From Rubrivivax sp. (lineage in GTDB: Bacteria; Pseudomonadota; Gammaproteobacteria; Burkholderiales; Burkholderiaceae_C): a stretch of 64,000 nt of DNA. Under the pieces are notes generated by a model. The model was not told the DNA's origin and ran no database searches. It saw nothing but the letters and a program-made list of their open reading frames with translations. The DNA lies in contig JAHBZT010000004.1 of the NCBI GenBank assembly GCA_019635315.1, positions 62,001 to 126,000 on the forward strand. Direction: 5' to 3'. The number at the start of each line of letters is the position of its first letter. Within the stretch, counting starts at the first letter, position 1. Below, one piece after another: positions 22,447 to 31,508 of this stretch. Both the position numbers and the translations under genes were made by a program.

Positions 22447-23430
22447 ATGCCCCGCGCCATCCAGATCGCCGCCTACGGCGGCCCCGAGCAGATGAAGCTC
22501 GTCGACGTCGCCGTCGGCGAGCCCGGCCCCGGCGAGATCCGCATCCGCCACCACGCCTGCGGGCTGAACTACATCGACGTCTACCAGCGCACCGGCCTGT
22601 ATGCCAACCCGCTGCCGCTGACGCTGGGCATGGAAGGCGCCGGCGTCGTCGAGGCGGTCGGCGAGGGCGTGCTGCACCTGAAGGCCGGCGACCGCGCCGC
22701 CTACGCCAGCAACCCGCCGGGCAGCTACAGCGAGGTGCGCGTGATGCCGGCGAAGAACGTCGTGCGCCTGCCCGACGCGATCGACTTCGAGACCGGCGCG
22801 GCGATGATGCTCAAGGGCCTGACGGTGCAGTACCTGCTGCGCCGCGTGCGCCCGGTGGAGGCGCTGGAGGCCGGCGACTTCGTGCTGTTCCATGCCGCCG
22901 CGGGCGGCGTCGGGCTGATCGCCTGCCAGTGGGCCAAGGCGCTGGGGCTGCGGCTGATCGCCACTGCCGGCGGCGCCGCCAAGTGCCAGCTGGCGCTGGC
23001 GCATGGCGCGGAGTTCGCGATCGACTACAAGAGCGAGAACTTCGTCGAGCGCGTGAAGGCCATCACCGGCGGCAAGGGCGTCAAGGTGGTCTACGACTCG
23101 GTCGGCAAGGACACCTTCGACGGCAGCCTGGACTGCCTGCGCCCGTTCGGGCTGATGTGCTGCTTCGGCAATGCCAGCGGCCCGGTGCCGCCGTTCCCGC
23201 CGGGCGCGCTGGCGGCCAAGGGCTCGCTGTACCTGACGCGGCAGACGCTGTTCACGCACATCGCCACGCGCGAGGCGACGCAGGCGATGGCCGACGACCT
23301 GTTCGGCGTGGTCGGCAGCGGGCTGGTGAAGATCCGCATCGACCAGCGCTACCCGCTGGCCGAGGCCGCGCAGGCGCATCGCGACCTGGAGGCGCGCAAG
23401 ACGACGGGCTCGACCGTTCTGCTGCCCTGA
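22447..23430 (+). CDS. qor: Quinone oxidoreductase (zinc-free MDR family)
   Basis: The 327-residue protein is a medium-chain reductase of the NADPH:quinone oxidoreductase type. It has a GroES-like N-terminal domain with GLNYIDVYQRTGLY and GMEGAGVVEAVG, and a Rossmann domain with HAAAGGVGLIACQWAKALG. The Cys ligands of zinc-dependent alcohol dehydrogenases are missing, as expected for the family. It probably carries out one-electron or two-electron reduction of quinones. An AGGAG precedes the ATG at 22447. Confidence 0.92.
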   Translation: MPRAIQIAAYGGPEQMKLVDVAVGEPGPGEIRIRHHACGLNYIDVYQRTGLYANPLPLTLGMEGAGVVEAVGEGVLHLKAGDRAAYASNPPGSYSEVRVMPAKNVVRLPDAIDFETGAAMMLKGLTVQYLLRRVRPVEALEAGDFVLFHAAAGGVGLIACQWAKALGLRLIATAGGAAKCQLALAHGAEFAIDYKSENFVERVKAITGGKGVKVVYDSVGKDTFDGSLDCLRPFGLMCCFGNASGPVPPFPPGALAAKGSLYLTRQTLFTHIATREATQAMADDLFGVVGSGLVKIRIDQRYPLAEAAQAHRDLEARKTTGSTVLLP

Positions 23431-23449
23431 CCCCGGCCCGGCCACGGCA

Positions 23450-23485
23450 AAAGGGCCCGCCGGTGTCGCCACCGGCGGGCCCTTT
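23450..23485. terminator. Bidirectional intrinsic terminator
   Basis: Positions 23450-23465 pair perfectly with 23470-23485 (16 bp) around the tetraloop TCGC. AAA begins and TTT ends the stem, so it can serve both strands. It lies between the convergent quinone oxidoreductase and peptidyl-prolyl isomerase genes. Confidence 0.85.
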
Positions 23486-23518
23486 GCCTGCGTCTGCGGG
23501 CGGTTCAGCCCGCCGGCA

Positions 23519-24325
23519 TCACTGCGCGAATTTGTAGTCGGTCTTCGCCTTGGCGCGCAGCGACTCCTGGAAGTCCTGCAGCCGCACCTGCTCGATGCGC
23601 TGGCGGATCTGGCCCTTGACGTCGTCGAAGGCCGGGAACGGCGCCTCGCGCGTCTCTTCCAGGCGGATGATGTGCCAGCCGAAGGGGCTCTGCACCGGCG
23701 CGGCGGTCATCTCGCCGGGCTTGAGCCGGGTCATCGCCTGGCCGAATTCGGGCACGTAGGCGTCGGGCTTGGCGAAGTCCAGGTCGCCGCCGTTCTCGGC
23801 CGAGCCGGGGTCCTTGCTGTGCTTCTTCGCGACGTCCTCGAACTTCGCGCCGGCCTGGATCTGCTTGATCAGCGACTTCGCGTCGTCTTCCTTCTCGACC
23901 AGGATGTGGCGGGCGCGGTATTCGCTGCCGGCGGCCTGGGCCTTGAACTTGTCGTACTCGATGCGGGCGTCGTCGTCGGTGACCGGGTTCCTGGCGCGGA
24001 AGTCCTCGAACAGTTCGCGGATCAGCACGCTCTGGCGCGCCAGTTCCAGCCGCGCGCGGTATTCCGGCGAGGCGGCCAGGCCGCGGCGCTCGGCCTCCTG
24101 CACGAAGATCTCGCGCAGCACGACCTGGTCGCGCGCCTGCTGCTGCATCTCCGGGCCGATGGCCTGGCCGGCGCGCTCGGCTTCCTTCAGCAGGGCGTCG
24201 ACGCGGGACTTGGGCACCGGCTTGCCGCCGACGATCGCCACGTTTTGGGCGGCGGCGGGCAGCACGGCGGCGGCCAGGATCAGGACCAGGGCCGCGCGCG
24301 CGGCGGCAGTCGGCATCAGCTTCAT
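23519..24325 (-). CDS. Periplasmic parvulin-type peptidyl-prolyl isomerase
   Basis: The 268-residue precursor has a Sec signal peptide ending near AAAVLPAAAQ, a helical N-terminal chaperone-like part and a parvulin (PpiC) domain at about 130-230. Key parvulin segments are YRARHILVEKEDDAKSLI, KKHSKDPGSAENGGDLDF and QSPFGWHIIRLEE. It assists protein folding in the periplasm. The closest described types are PpiC/PrsA-like isomerases; I cannot assign a specific paralogue name. bolA and msrB follow the same strand upstream, with a 152-bp gap before this gene. Confidence 0.9.
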   Translation of the reverse strand: MKLMPTAAARAALVLILAAAVLPAAAQNVAIVGGKPVPKSRVDALLKEAERAGQAIGPEMQQQARDQVVLREIFVQEAERRGLAASPEYRARLELARQSVLIRELFEDFRARNPVTDDDARIEYDKFKAQAAGSEYRARHILVEKEDDAKSLIKQIQAGAKFEDVAKKHSKDPGSAENGGDLDFAKPDAYVPEFGQAMTRLKPGEMTAAPVQSPFGWHIIRLEETREAPFPAFDDVKGQIRQRIEQVRLQDFQESLRAKAKTDYKFAQ

Positions 24326-24477
24326 CGGCAGGAACTCGGGGGTTGGCGCGCCGTCAGCCGGCGCAGGAGAAAAGGCCTGGTGGACAACTCGCGGGCGGGT
24401 CGGGCGCCGCTCGCGCGGCGGGCCGACCGCGCCTTGGAGCGCGGCGGCGCGCCGCGGTTCAATCCGCTTGGGGTGCG

Positions 24478-24774
24478 TTACCCGGCACCGGCTTCGCCGG
24501 GCGCCAGCGCGACGATGGCCAGCGCATGCACGCCCTGGCTCGCGAGCGGGCCGAGGGCATCATACACAAGGCGGTGGCGCGCCACCCGGGACAGGCCGGC
24601 GAAGCGCTCGCTGCCGATGCGCACCGTGTAGTGGCGGCCCTCGCGGGCGCCGGCGTGGCCGGCGTGGTGGTGGCTGTCGTCCTGGACCTGCAGCGACTGC
24701 GGGGCCAGCGCGACGCGCAGCCGGCGCTCGATCTCGGCGGCGTCCAGCCATTGTCCGGGCGGGGCGGGGTTCAT
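24478..24774 (-). CDS. bolA: BolA-family protein
   Basis: The 98-residue protein has the BolA fold: a helix [21 protein letters not shown], a His-rich loop HHHAGHAG, then [27 protein letters not shown] and the ending [10 protein letters not shown]. BolA proteins work with monothiol glutaredoxins in iron-sulfur trafficking and stress morphology. Its ATG overlaps the msrB stop as ATGA, so the pair is co-translated. The last codons (APGEAGAG) are encoded by a 19-mer also present inside tex. Confidence 0.9.
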   Translation of the reverse strand: MNPAPPGQWLDAAEIERRLRVALAPQSLQVQDDSHHHAGHAGAREGRHYTVRIGSERFAGLSRVARHRLVYDALGPLASQGVHALAIVALAPGEAGAG

Positions 24775-25193
24775 TCGGGCTTGAAGTCGATGGCGGCGGA
24801 ATTGATGCAGAAGCGCTCGCCGGTGGGCTGGGGGCCGTCCGGGAAGACGTGCCCGAGGTGGCTGCCGCAGTTGCGGCAGCGCACCTCGACGCGCACCATG
24901 CCGTGGCTGCGGTCCTCCACGCGCTCGACGACGTCGGCGTTGACCGGCTCCCAGTAGCTGGGCCAGCCGCAGCCGGCGTCGAACTTGGTGCCGCTCTCGA
25001 ACAGCGGCGTGCCGCAGCCCACGCACAGGTAGCGGCCGTCCTGCCAGTGGTCCCAGTACTTGCCGGTGAAGGCGCGCTCGGTGGCGGCATGGCGCGCCAC
25101 CTGGTACTGCATGGGGTCGAGCTGCGCGCGCCACTCGGCGTCGGTCTTGTGCACCGGGTAGCGCGGGTCGTCGTGGTCGTGGGGACGGCTCAT
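24771..25193 (-). CDS. msrB: Peptide-methionine (R)-S-oxide reductase MsrB
   Basis: The 140-residue enzyme reduces methionine-R-sulfoxide in proteins. It has both zinc CxxC pairs (Cys57/Cys60 in CVGCG and Cys106/Cys109 in CRNCG), the CGWPSYW segment and the catalytic Cys129 in [11 protein letters not shown]. An alternative in-frame ATG lies two codons upstream at 25199; neither start has a strong ribosome-binding site. It is first of the msrB-bolA pair. Confidence 0.95.
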   Translation of the reverse strand: MSRPHDHDDPRYPVHKTDAEWRAQLDPMQYQVARHAATERAFTGKYWDHWQDGRYLCVGCGTPLFESGTKFDAGCGWPSYWEPVNADVVERVEDRSHGMVRVEVRCRNCGSHLGHVFPDGPQPTGERFCINSAAIDFKPE

Positions 25194-25309
25194 GGGCATC
25201 TCGCTTCGGGCGTCAGCCGCCATTGTCCGCGCCCGCCATGCCGCGGATACCGGCGGGGTCATCGCCGCGGCCGCCGGGCTTGTCCCCTGCGCGACAGACC
25301 TTCGGGGTA

Positions 25310-25328
25310 GTCCCTGAGCGCCAGGGAC
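25310..25328. promoter_or_regulatory. Small inverted repeat upstream of the liv operon
   Basis: GTCCCTG (25310-25316) and CAGGGAC (25322-25328) form a perfect 7-bp inverted repeat about 55 bases before the livK-like ATG. It could be a regulator site or a 5'-leader hairpin. No regulator gene is adjacent, so the call rests on the symmetry alone. Confidence 0.3.
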
Positions 25329-25383
25329 AAGCAGTTCCGCTACCTTCCCGTGGTTTTCGACGCACCCCTCACAGGAGACAGAC

Positions 25384-26622
25384 ATGACTTTCACGCGCAG
25401 GCTGTTCGGCGTCTCGGTGGCCGCCTCGGCCGCCCTGGTCTCGGGCCTGGCATTCGCCCAGGCCGGTCAGACCGTGAAGATCGCCTTCATCGACCCGCTG
25501 TCCGGCCCCTTCGCCAACGTCGGCCAGAACCAGCTCAAGAGCTGGCAGTTCATGGCCGAGCACTTCAACAAGAAGAACCCGGCCGGCGTGAAGTTCGAGT
25601 TCGTGCCCTTCGACAACAAGGGCTCGCCGCAGGAAAGCCTGACCGTGCTGCGCGCGGCCATGGACCAGGGCATCCGCTATGTCACGCAGGGCAACGGCTC
25701 GGGCGCGGCCGGCGCGATCAGCGACGCGGTGACCAAGCACAACGAGCGCAACCCCGGCAAGGAGGTCGTCTACCTCAACTACGCCGCGGTCGACCCCGAC
25801 CTGACCAACAGCAAGTGCTCGTACTGGCACTTCCGGCTGGACGCCGACACCTCGATGAAGATGGAGGCGCTGACCAGCTACATGAAGGACCAGCCCGACG
25901 TCAAGAAGGTCTTCCTGATCAACCAGAACTACGCCCACGGCCACCAGGTCTCGCGCTACTTCAAGGAAACCATCGCGCGCAAGCGGCCCGACGTGCAGAT
26001 CGTCGGCGACGACCTGCACCCGATCGGCCAGGTCAAGGACTTCGCGCCCTACGTGGCCAAGATCAAGGCCGCCGGCGCCGACAGCGTGGTCACCGGCAAC
26101 TGGGGCCAGGACCTGACGCTGCTGATCAAGGCCGCCAAGGACGCCGGCCTGAACGCCAACTTCTACACCTACTACGCCGGTGTCAGCGGCACGCCCACCG
26201 CGCTGGCCGCGGGCGTGGGCGGCAACGTGCGCATGGTGGCCTACAACCACAACAACCTGCCGGGCGTGGTCAAGCAGCTGCAGGACGAGTTCAAGAAGAA
26301 GTTCAACGACGACTGGTATACCGGCGCCACCTACAACGGCCTGGCGCTGCTGTCCAGCGCGATGGCGGCGGCCAAGAGCACCGACCCGGTCAAGGTCGCC
26401 GCGGCGATGAGCGGCCTGAAGTTCCAGGGCTTCCAGGGCGAGGTCGAGATGCGCCGCGCCGACCACCAGCTGCAGCAGGGCCTGTACATCAGCGAGTGGC
26501 GCAAGGCGACGCCGCAGGCGCCCTACAGCGTGGAGAACACCGGCTTCAACTTCCAGGAGGTGCGGGCGATCCCGGCCTACGTGGCGAGCACGCCCACGTC
26601 GTGCCAGATGAAGCGTCCCTGA
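25384..26622 (+). CDS. Branched-chain amino acid-type ABC transporter substrate-binding protein
   Basis: The 412-residue precursor has a signal peptide ending near SGLAFAQ and a type I periplasmic binding fold starting [18 protein letters not shown]. Family segments include [32 protein letters not shown] and [19 protein letters not shown]. It captures a branched-chain amino acid, amide or similar small molecule for the LivHMGF system encoded next. The true ligand is not readable. CAGGAGAC provides a good ribosome-binding site before ATG 25384. Confidence 0.9.
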   Translation: MTFTRRLFGVSVAASAALVSGLAFAQAGQTVKIAFIDPLSGPFANVGQNQLKSWQFMAEHFNKKNPAGVKFEFVPFDNKGSPQESLTVLRAAMDQGIRYVTQGNGSGAAGAISDAVTKHNERNPGKEVVYLNYAAVDPDLTNSKCSYWHFRLDADTSMKMEALTSYMKDQPDVKKVFLINQNYAHGHQVSRYFKETIARKRPDVQIVGDDLHPIGQVKDFAPYVAKIKAAGADSVVTGNWGQDLTLLIKAAKDAGLNANFYTYYAGVSGTPTALAAGVGGNVRMVAYNHNNLPGVVKQLQDEFKKKFNDDWYTGATYNGLALLSSAMAAAKSTDPVKVAAAMSGLKFQGFQGEVEMRRADHQLQQGLYISEWRKATPQAPYSVENTGFNFQEVRAIPAYVASTPTSCQMKRP

Positions 26623-26637
26623 TCCCGCCAGCCCCAC

Positions 26638-26680
26638 GCGGCACAGCGCGGCCGCCGGCGACGGCGCCGCGCTGTGCCGC
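26638..26680 (+). terminator. Intergenic hairpin between binding-protein and permease genes
   Basis: Positions 26638-26651 and 26667-26680 form a perfect 14-bp inverted repeat around 15 bases, with no U-run behind it. In ABC operons such hairpins often stabilise the upstream binding-protein mRNA or cut transcription partially, so that the binding protein outnumbers the membrane parts. The same role is inferred here. Confidence 0.55.
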
Positions 26681-26739
26681 TTGATGGTGCACCGGTCCCC
26701 GCCGCCCGCACCGCCCGCACCGGGTCCGCGCCCCCCGTC

Positions 26740-27765
26740 ATGGATGCCTCGTACTTCCTGATCTCGCTGCTCAACGGCCTGTCGGTCGGCCTGCTGCTGT
26801 TCATGCTGGCCTCCGGGCTGACGCTGATCTTCAGCATGATGGGCGTGCTGAACTTCGCGCACGCCAGCTTCTACATGGTGGGCGCCTATGTCGCCTACAC
26901 GATCACGCAGGTCGTCGGCTTCTGGTGGGGGCTCGTGCTGGCGCCGCCGCTGGTGGGCCTGCTGGGCGCGCTGTTCGAGCGGTATGCGCTGCGCCAGGTG
27001 CACAAGTTCGGCCATGTGCCGGAACTGCTGATCACCTTCGGGCTGAGCTACATCATCCTCGAGCTGGTGCAGCTGGTCTGGGGCCGCCAGGCGGTCAACT
27101 TCCAGCCGCCGCCTTCGCTGCAGGGGCCGCTGTTCACGATCCTCGACTTCCCCGGTTCGCTGGGCTTCACCTGGGGCGCACCGCCGCCGGAGTGCCGCAG
27201 CACCGAAGGGGCGATCTGCACCCAGTTCCCGACCTTCCGCGCCTTCGGCATGGGCGTGGCGATTGCGATGCTGGTGGCGGTGTGGCTGCTGCTGACGCGC
27301 ACGCGCATCGGCCTCGTCATCCAGGCCGCGCTGACGCATCCGCAGGCCGTGGAGTCGCTGGGCCACAACGTCCCGCGCGTCTTCATGGGCGTGTTCGGCG
27401 GCGGCACCGCCCTGGCGGCGCTGGCCGGCGTGATCGGCGGCGCGCTGCGCGTCACCGAACCCTCGATGGCGCTGGCCGTCGGCGCGGTGGTCTTCGCGGT
27501 CATCGTGATCGGCGGCATGGGCTCGCTGGCCGGCGCCTTCGTCGCCTCGGTCGGGCTGGGCATCATCGACAGCTTCGCGGTCGGCTCCGACCGCTCGCTG
27601 CTGGACCTGTTCGGCTTCTTCGGCCTGAACCTGGGGCCCGAGGCCTTCGGCTATGCGGTGTGGAGCGTCAAGATGAGCCAGGTCGCGGCCATCCTGCCCT
27701 ACCTGCTGCTGGTGCTGATCCTGATCTTCCGGCCCAAGGGCCTGTTCGGCACGCGTGAGGGGTAG
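26740..27765 (+). CDS. livH: Branched-chain amino acid-type ABC permease LivH
   Basis: The 341-residue inner-membrane protein has about eight hydrophobic segments. It shows LivH-family features at the N-terminus (LLNGLSVGLLLFMLASGLTL, MMGVLNFAHASFYMVGAY). The conserved cytoplasmic loop interacting with the ATPases reads TRTRIGLVIQAALTHPQAVESLG. A family-unusual periplasmic loop at about 125-165 contains two Cys (PPPECRSTEGAICTQF). I chose ATG 26740 (MDASYF); the upstream 22 residues in the same frame are Pro/Ala-rich. Confidence 0.9.
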   Translation: MDASYFLISLLNGLSVGLLLFMLASGLTLIFSMMGVLNFAHASFYMVGAYVAYTITQVVGFWWGLVLAPPLVGLLGALFERYALRQVHKFGHVPELLITFGLSYIILELVQLVWGRQAVNFQPPPSLQGPLFTILDFPGSLGFTWGAPPPECRSTEGAICTQFPTFRAFGMGVAIAMLVAVWLLLTRTRIGLVIQAALTHPQAVESLGHNVPRVFMGVFGGGTALAALAGVIGGALRVTEPSMALAVGAVVFAVIVIGGMGSLAGAFVASVGLGIIDSFAVGSDRSLLDLFGFFGLNLGPEAFGYAVWSVKMSQVAAILPYLLLVLILIFRPKGLFGTREG

Positions 27766-27769
27766 GACG

Positions 27770-29074
27770 ATGAGCTACCACAAGGGTGCCGTCTACCACT
27801 TCAAGCCGCTGAATGTCGGCCGCTGGGTGATCTGGGGCGGCTATGCGCTGCTGATGCTGGTGGCGCCGCTGATCTGGGCCAGCAGTCTGAGCCACACGAT
27901 GCTGTCGCAGATCGGCATCGCGATCATCGCCTGCCTGGCCTACAACATGCTGCTGGGGCAGGGCGGCATGCTCAGCTTCGGCCATGCGGTCTACAGCGGC
28001 CTGGGCTCGTTCTTCGCGATCCATACGCTGAACCTGGTCGGCAACGGCACGCTGGCGCTGCCGGTGAGCCTGATCCCGCTGGTGGCCGGGATGTTCGGCC
28101 TGCTGTTCGCGGCGCTGCTCGGCTACGTGACGACCAAGAAGGCCGGCACGCCGTTCGCGATGATCACGCTGGGCGTGGGCGAGCTGGTGTGGGCGATGTC
28201 GCTGATGTTTCCCGGCTTCTTCGGCGGCGAAGGCGGCATCAGCGGCGACCGCGTCACCGGCCCGCGCCCGCTGGGCATCAGCTTCGGGCCGCAGATCCAG
28301 CTCTACTACCTGATCGCCGTCTACACCTTCCTGTGCACGGCGGCGATGTTCGCCTTCACGCGCACGCCGCTGGGCCGCATGCTCAATGCCGTGCGCGACA
28401 ACGCCGAGCGCGTGGAATTCATCGGCTACAACACGCAGTTCGTGCGCTACTTCGCCTTCATGACCTCGGGCTTCTTCATGGGCATCGCGGGCGGGCTGGC
28501 GGCGCTGAACTTCGAGATCGTCACCTCCGAGGTCGTCAGCGCGGTGCGCTCCGGGGCCTACCTGCTGTTCACCTTCCTGGGCGGCGCGGTCTTCTTCTTC
28601 GGCCCCATCATCGGCGCGGTGCTGATGGTGCTGGCGCTGGTTCTGCTGTCGGAGCTGACGCAGGCCTGGCTGCTGTACCTGGGCCTGGTCTTCACCTTCA
28701 TGGTGATGTACGCGCCCGGCGGCATCGCCAGCCTGATCATGATGAACCTGCGCGTGGCCTCGTTCGGCAAGCTGCGGCCGCTGCTCGGCAGCTACCTGGC
28801 GCTGGCCGGCACCGGCTTCACCATCCTGGCCGGTGCCGGCGCGATGATCGAGATGGTCTACCACCTGCAGCTCAACCAGGCGCTGGGGCCGGAGCTCACG
28901 TTCATGGGCGCTCGGCTGAATGCCAAGGGCTTCGACAGCTGGTTCGGCGCCTCCTTCGTGCTGCTGGTGGGCATCGTGCTGTTCGAGATCACGCGGCGCG
29001 AGTTCGTGCGCCAGTGGGGTACGACGCAGGAGGAGATCGAGAAGGAGATCAAGCGGCGGGAGGCGATCGCATGA
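27770..29074 (+). CDS. livM: Branched-chain amino acid-type ABC permease LivM
   Basis: The 434-residue membrane protein is the LivM-type partner of LivH. Recognisable parts are MLLGQGGMLSFGHAVYSGLG, TRTPLGRMLNAVRDNAERVEF and GGAVFFFGPIIGAVLM. It is longer than E. coli LivM at its C-terminus, with two extra hydrophobic segments at about 340-420. The start ATG 27770 lies four bases after the livH stop. Its own stop overlaps the livG start as ATGA. Confidence 0.9.
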   Translation: MSYHKGAVYHFKPLNVGRWVIWGGYALLMLVAPLIWASSLSHTMLSQIGIAIIACLAYNMLLGQGGMLSFGHAVYSGLGSFFAIHTLNLVGNGTLALPVSLIPLVAGMFGLLFAALLGYVTTKKAGTPFAMITLGVGELVWAMSLMFPGFFGGEGGISGDRVTGPRPLGISFGPQIQLYYLIAVYTFLCTAAMFAFTRTPLGRMLNAVRDNAERVEFIGYNTQFVRYFAFMTSGFFMGIAGGLAALNFEIVTSEVVSAVRSGAYLLFTFLGGAVFFFGPIIGAVLMVLALVLLSELTQAWLLYLGLVFTFMVMYAPGGIASLIMMNLRVASFGKLRPLLGSYLALAGTGFTILAGAGAMIEMVYHLQLNQALGPELTFMGARLNAKGFDSWFGASFVLLVGIVLFEITRREFVRQWGTTQEEIEKEIKRREAIA

Positions 29075-29868
29075 ACGCCTCGGCGGCATCGTCTCCGTAC
29101 GCCGTCGAGCTGCGCGACGTGCGCAAGAGCTTCGGCAAGACCGAGATCATCCGCGGCTGCTCGCTGGCCGTGCGCCCGGGCGAGCGCGTCGCGGTGATCG
29201 GCCCCAACGGCGCCGGCAAGAGCACGCTGTTCAACCTGATCAGCGGCCGTTTCGGCCTCACCAGCGGCGACATCCTGGTCAATGGCCGCAAGATCGACGG
29301 CCTGAAGCCCTACCAGATCAACCGCCTGGGGCTGGCGCGCAGCTTCCAGGTCAGCAACCTGTTCAACCGGCTGTCGGTCTTCGAGAACCTGCGCTGCGCG
29401 GTGCTGTGGAGCCTGGGCTACAAGTATTCGTTCTGGCGATTCCTGGCCGACGCGCGCGACGCGAACGACCGTGCCGAGCAGGTCATGGAGATGATCAAGC
29501 TCGACCGCCGGCGCGACGTGCTGGCGATGAACCTGACCTACGCCGAGCAGCGCGCGCTGGAGATCGGCATCACGATCGCCGGCGGTGCGCAGGTGGTGCT
29601 GCTCGACGAGCCCACCGCCGGCATGAGCCGCAGCGAGACCGCTCGCTTCGTCAACCTGATCCGCGAAGTCACCGAGGGCCGCACGCTGCTGACGGTGGAG
29701 CACGACATGGGCGTGGTCTTCGGTCTGGCCGACCGCATCGCGGTGCTGGTCTACGGCGAGGTCATCGCCTTCGACACGCCGGAGGCGGTGCGCGCCGACG
29801 AGCGCGTCAAGGAGGCCTACCTGGGATCGGTGCTCGCCGACCAGGCGGTGGCCGGGGCGGGGCACTGA
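29071..29868 (+). CDS. livG: Branched-chain amino acid-type ABC ATPase LivG
   Basis: The 265-residue ATPase has Walker A GPNGAGKST, Q-loop RSFQVSNLF, a degenerate signature region MNLTYAEQRALEI, Walker B VVLLDEP and the switch His in TVEHDM. The signature LSGG is read here as LTYAEQ, which is often seen in LivG. It powers the LivHM permease together with LivF. Coupling to livM is by ATGA overlap. The next gene of the system, livF, is displaced by the repeat-bearing spacer at 29869-30629. Confidence 0.92.
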   Translation: MNASAASSPYAVELRDVRKSFGKTEIIRGCSLAVRPGERVAVIGPNGAGKSTLFNLISGRFGLTSGDILVNGRKIDGLKPYQINRLGLARSFQVSNLFNRLSVFENLRCAVLWSLGYKYSFWRFLADARDANDRAEQVMEMIKLDRRRDVLAMNLTYAEQRALEIGITIAGGAQVVLLDEPTAGMSRSETARFVNLIREVTEGRTLLTVEHDMGVVFGLADRIAVLVYGEVIAFDTPEAVRADERVKEAYLGSVLADQAVAGAGH

Positions 29869-29956
29869 GATGAACCACGGGGCACCTCCGACCGGTTGCG
29901 GCGCGATGCAGACGTTCGTTGCGACGCGCTACTCATGCATGCTCGAGTTTGCGCAG

Positions 29957-30191
29957 CGAAGCCGCGTGGGGGCAGCCCGCAGCGCCCAGAGTCCGGCGGT
30001 CGGCGCTGCGCGCCGACTGCCCTGCGATGCTCGGTCTCCTGGCCCGCCGCCAACTCACTTCGCTCGCTGCGCTCGCTCCGTTCGGACATCGGCGGCGAGT
30101 CAGTCTTGGAGGCGCGCTGCGCGCGCGGCCAGGAGCCCTGCGCTTCTCGGCGCCTCCCATGGGCGCTGCGGGCTGCCCCAACGCGGCTTCG
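29957..30191 (+). repeat. Element copy 1: about 235 bp with 32-bp terminal inverted arms
   Basis: Arms 29957-29988 and 30160-30191 are reverse complements with one mismatch. Between them lies a 67-bp core (30051-30117) built of CGCTCGCT-type short repeats. The core reappears inverted in copy 2 with three mismatches. Left and right linkers (62 and 42 bp) also resemble those of copy 2, for example GACTGCCCTGCG in both. No transposase is encoded. It fits a MITE-like or structured-RNA repeat; I cannot name the family. Confidence 0.75.
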
Positions 30192-30240
30192 CGACACGGT
30201 GGTGGCGTTCCACCTGTTGGCATGCCACCGCTGGCGGACC

Positions 30241-30479
30241 TCGCGCCAGGCGGTACCCGCTGCCGGCGATGTGTGGAGCGCCGAGCAGCGCAGCTTCGGG
30301 GTCGGCGCGCACGCAGTGCGCGCCTCCACAACTGACTCGCCGCCGGTGTCCGAACGGAGCGAGCGCAGCGAGCGAAGTGAGTTGGGCGGCGCGACCCCGG
30401 AGCGAGCAGCGCAGGGCAGTCGCCGCCGCAGGCGGCGACCGCGGAACCCTGAGCCGGCAGCGGGTGCCGCCTGGCGCGA
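30241..30479 (-). repeat. Element copy 2: about 239 bp, inverted relative to copy 1
   Basis: Arms 30241-30267 and 30453-30479 are reverse complements with one mismatch over 27 bp. The core 30318-30384 matches the core of copy 1 on the opposite strand at 64 of 67 positions. The arms differ clearly in sequence from those of copy 1, yet stay complementary to each other. That implies compensatory change or arm-wise gene conversion. The 49 bp between the copies shows no feature. Confidence 0.75.
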
Positions 30480-30629
30480 TGCGCTGGCGCCTGCAGTCTG
30501 AAGAAACGGCAGCAACGCGCAGACAAGCAAGCACGGGCCGGACGTCCGCAACGCGCTGCAAGCCGCCGTCGTCCATGCAGTGCCGTCTTGCAGCGCGCGT
30601 CGCGCTCGGCGTGCGCTGGAGCCACTGAC

Positions 30630-31328
30630 ATGCTGTCCCTGCACAACCTGCATGCGTTCTACGGGAAGAGCCATGTCCTGCATGGCGTGCACTTCGAGGT
30701 GCGGCCGGGCGAGATCGTCGCGCTGCTGGGGCGCAACGGTTCGGGGCGCTCGACGACGGTGAAGACCATCATGGGCCTGGTGGACGGCACCGGCTCGGTC
30801 AAGTGGAAGGGCAGCGAGATCCTGGGCCGCAAGGCCTTCGAGATCGCGCATGCCGGCATCGGCTACGTGCCCGAGAACCGCGACATCTTCCCGACGCTGA
30901 CCGTGCACCAGAACCTGATGCTGGGCGAGAAGCGCAGCGGCGGTGGCAAGCCGCGCTGGAGCTTCGACGACATGTACGGCATGTTCCCGCGCCTGAAGGA
31001 ACGCCAGCACACCGAGGCGGGCGTGCTCTCCGGCGGCGAGCAGCAGATGCTCACGCTGTGCCGCACGCTGATGGGCGACCCCGAGCTGATCATGATCGAC
31101 GAGCCGACCGAGGGCCTGGCGCCCAAGATCGTCGAGCTGGTCGCCGAATACCTGCGCGAACTCAAGCGCCGCGGCATCAGCGTGCTGCTGGTCGAGCAGA
31201 AGCTGACCATCGCGCTGGAGGTGGCGGACCGCTGCCTGGTCATGGGCCATGGCCAGATCGTCTTCGAGGGTACGCCTGCCGATCTGCGCGCGAATGCCTA
31301 TATTCGCAAGGAGTGGCTGGAGGTGTAG
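30630..31328 (+). CDS. livF: Branched-chain amino acid-type ABC ATPase LivF
   Basis: The 232-residue ATPase has the signature LSGGEQQML, Walker B LIMIDEP and the switch His-equivalent region LLVEQKL, as in LivF. The Walker A reads GRNGSGRST, with Arg in place of the invariant Lys. The rest of the fold is intact, including YVPENRDIFPTLTVHQNL. It should pair with LivG. The gene stands 761 bp after livG, and no clear Shine-Dalgarno sequence precedes ATG 30630. Confidence 0.9.
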   Translation: MLSLHNLHAFYGKSHVLHGVHFEVRPGEIVALLGRNGSGRSTTVKTIMGLVDGTGSVKWKGSEILGRKAFEIAHAGIGYVPENRDIFPTLTVHQNLMLGEKRSGGGKPRWSFDDMYGMFPRLKERQHTEAGVLSGGEQQMLTLCRTLMGDPELIMIDEPTEGLAPKIVELVAEYLRELKRRGISVLLVEQKLTIALEVADRCLVMGHGQIVFEGTPADLRANAYIRKEWLEV

Positions 31329-31508
31329 GGGGCTTCGTGGGCCCCACGTCCGCTTCCGGTCGCGATCCCCCGGGCCGCGACAAGGGCCGTTTCGCGGCCA
31401 GGAGGCTTGGCTGGCAGCCTGGCGGAGCCGGTCCGGCGCGACGGCTCGGTCGATGACGACGCACCGATGCTGTCGCAGCAGGGACAGGACGGCGGCGCGG
31501 TGGCCACC

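Larger units (their letters stand above)
29869..30629. other. Non-coding, repeat-rich spacer splitting the liv operon
   Basis: This 761-bp stretch separates livG from livF, although the other liv genes overlap or nearly touch. The open frames here have no recognisable protein features and are mirror products of the repeats. It contains two element copies (29957-30191 and 30241-30479) in opposite orientation, then about 150 bp with a small inverted repeat at 30552-30562 and 30587-30597 (11 bp). No promoter for livF is obvious. Confidence 0.8.

Noticed and set aside
27668..29089. A 473-codon minus-strand frame opposite livM
   Set aside because: It consists of His/Gln/Arg/Ala-rich antisense of a conserved permease and has no start signal.
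30051..30384. A CRISPR array suggested by repeated GCTCGCT-type units
   Set aside because: The units are tandem and inverted within a core, with no regular repeat-spacer pattern and no cas genes.
29817..31250. Long open frames on both strands across the livG-livF spacer
   Set aside because: They mirror the inverted repeats and the antisense of livF, have no start signals or domains, and are common in DNA of this GC content.
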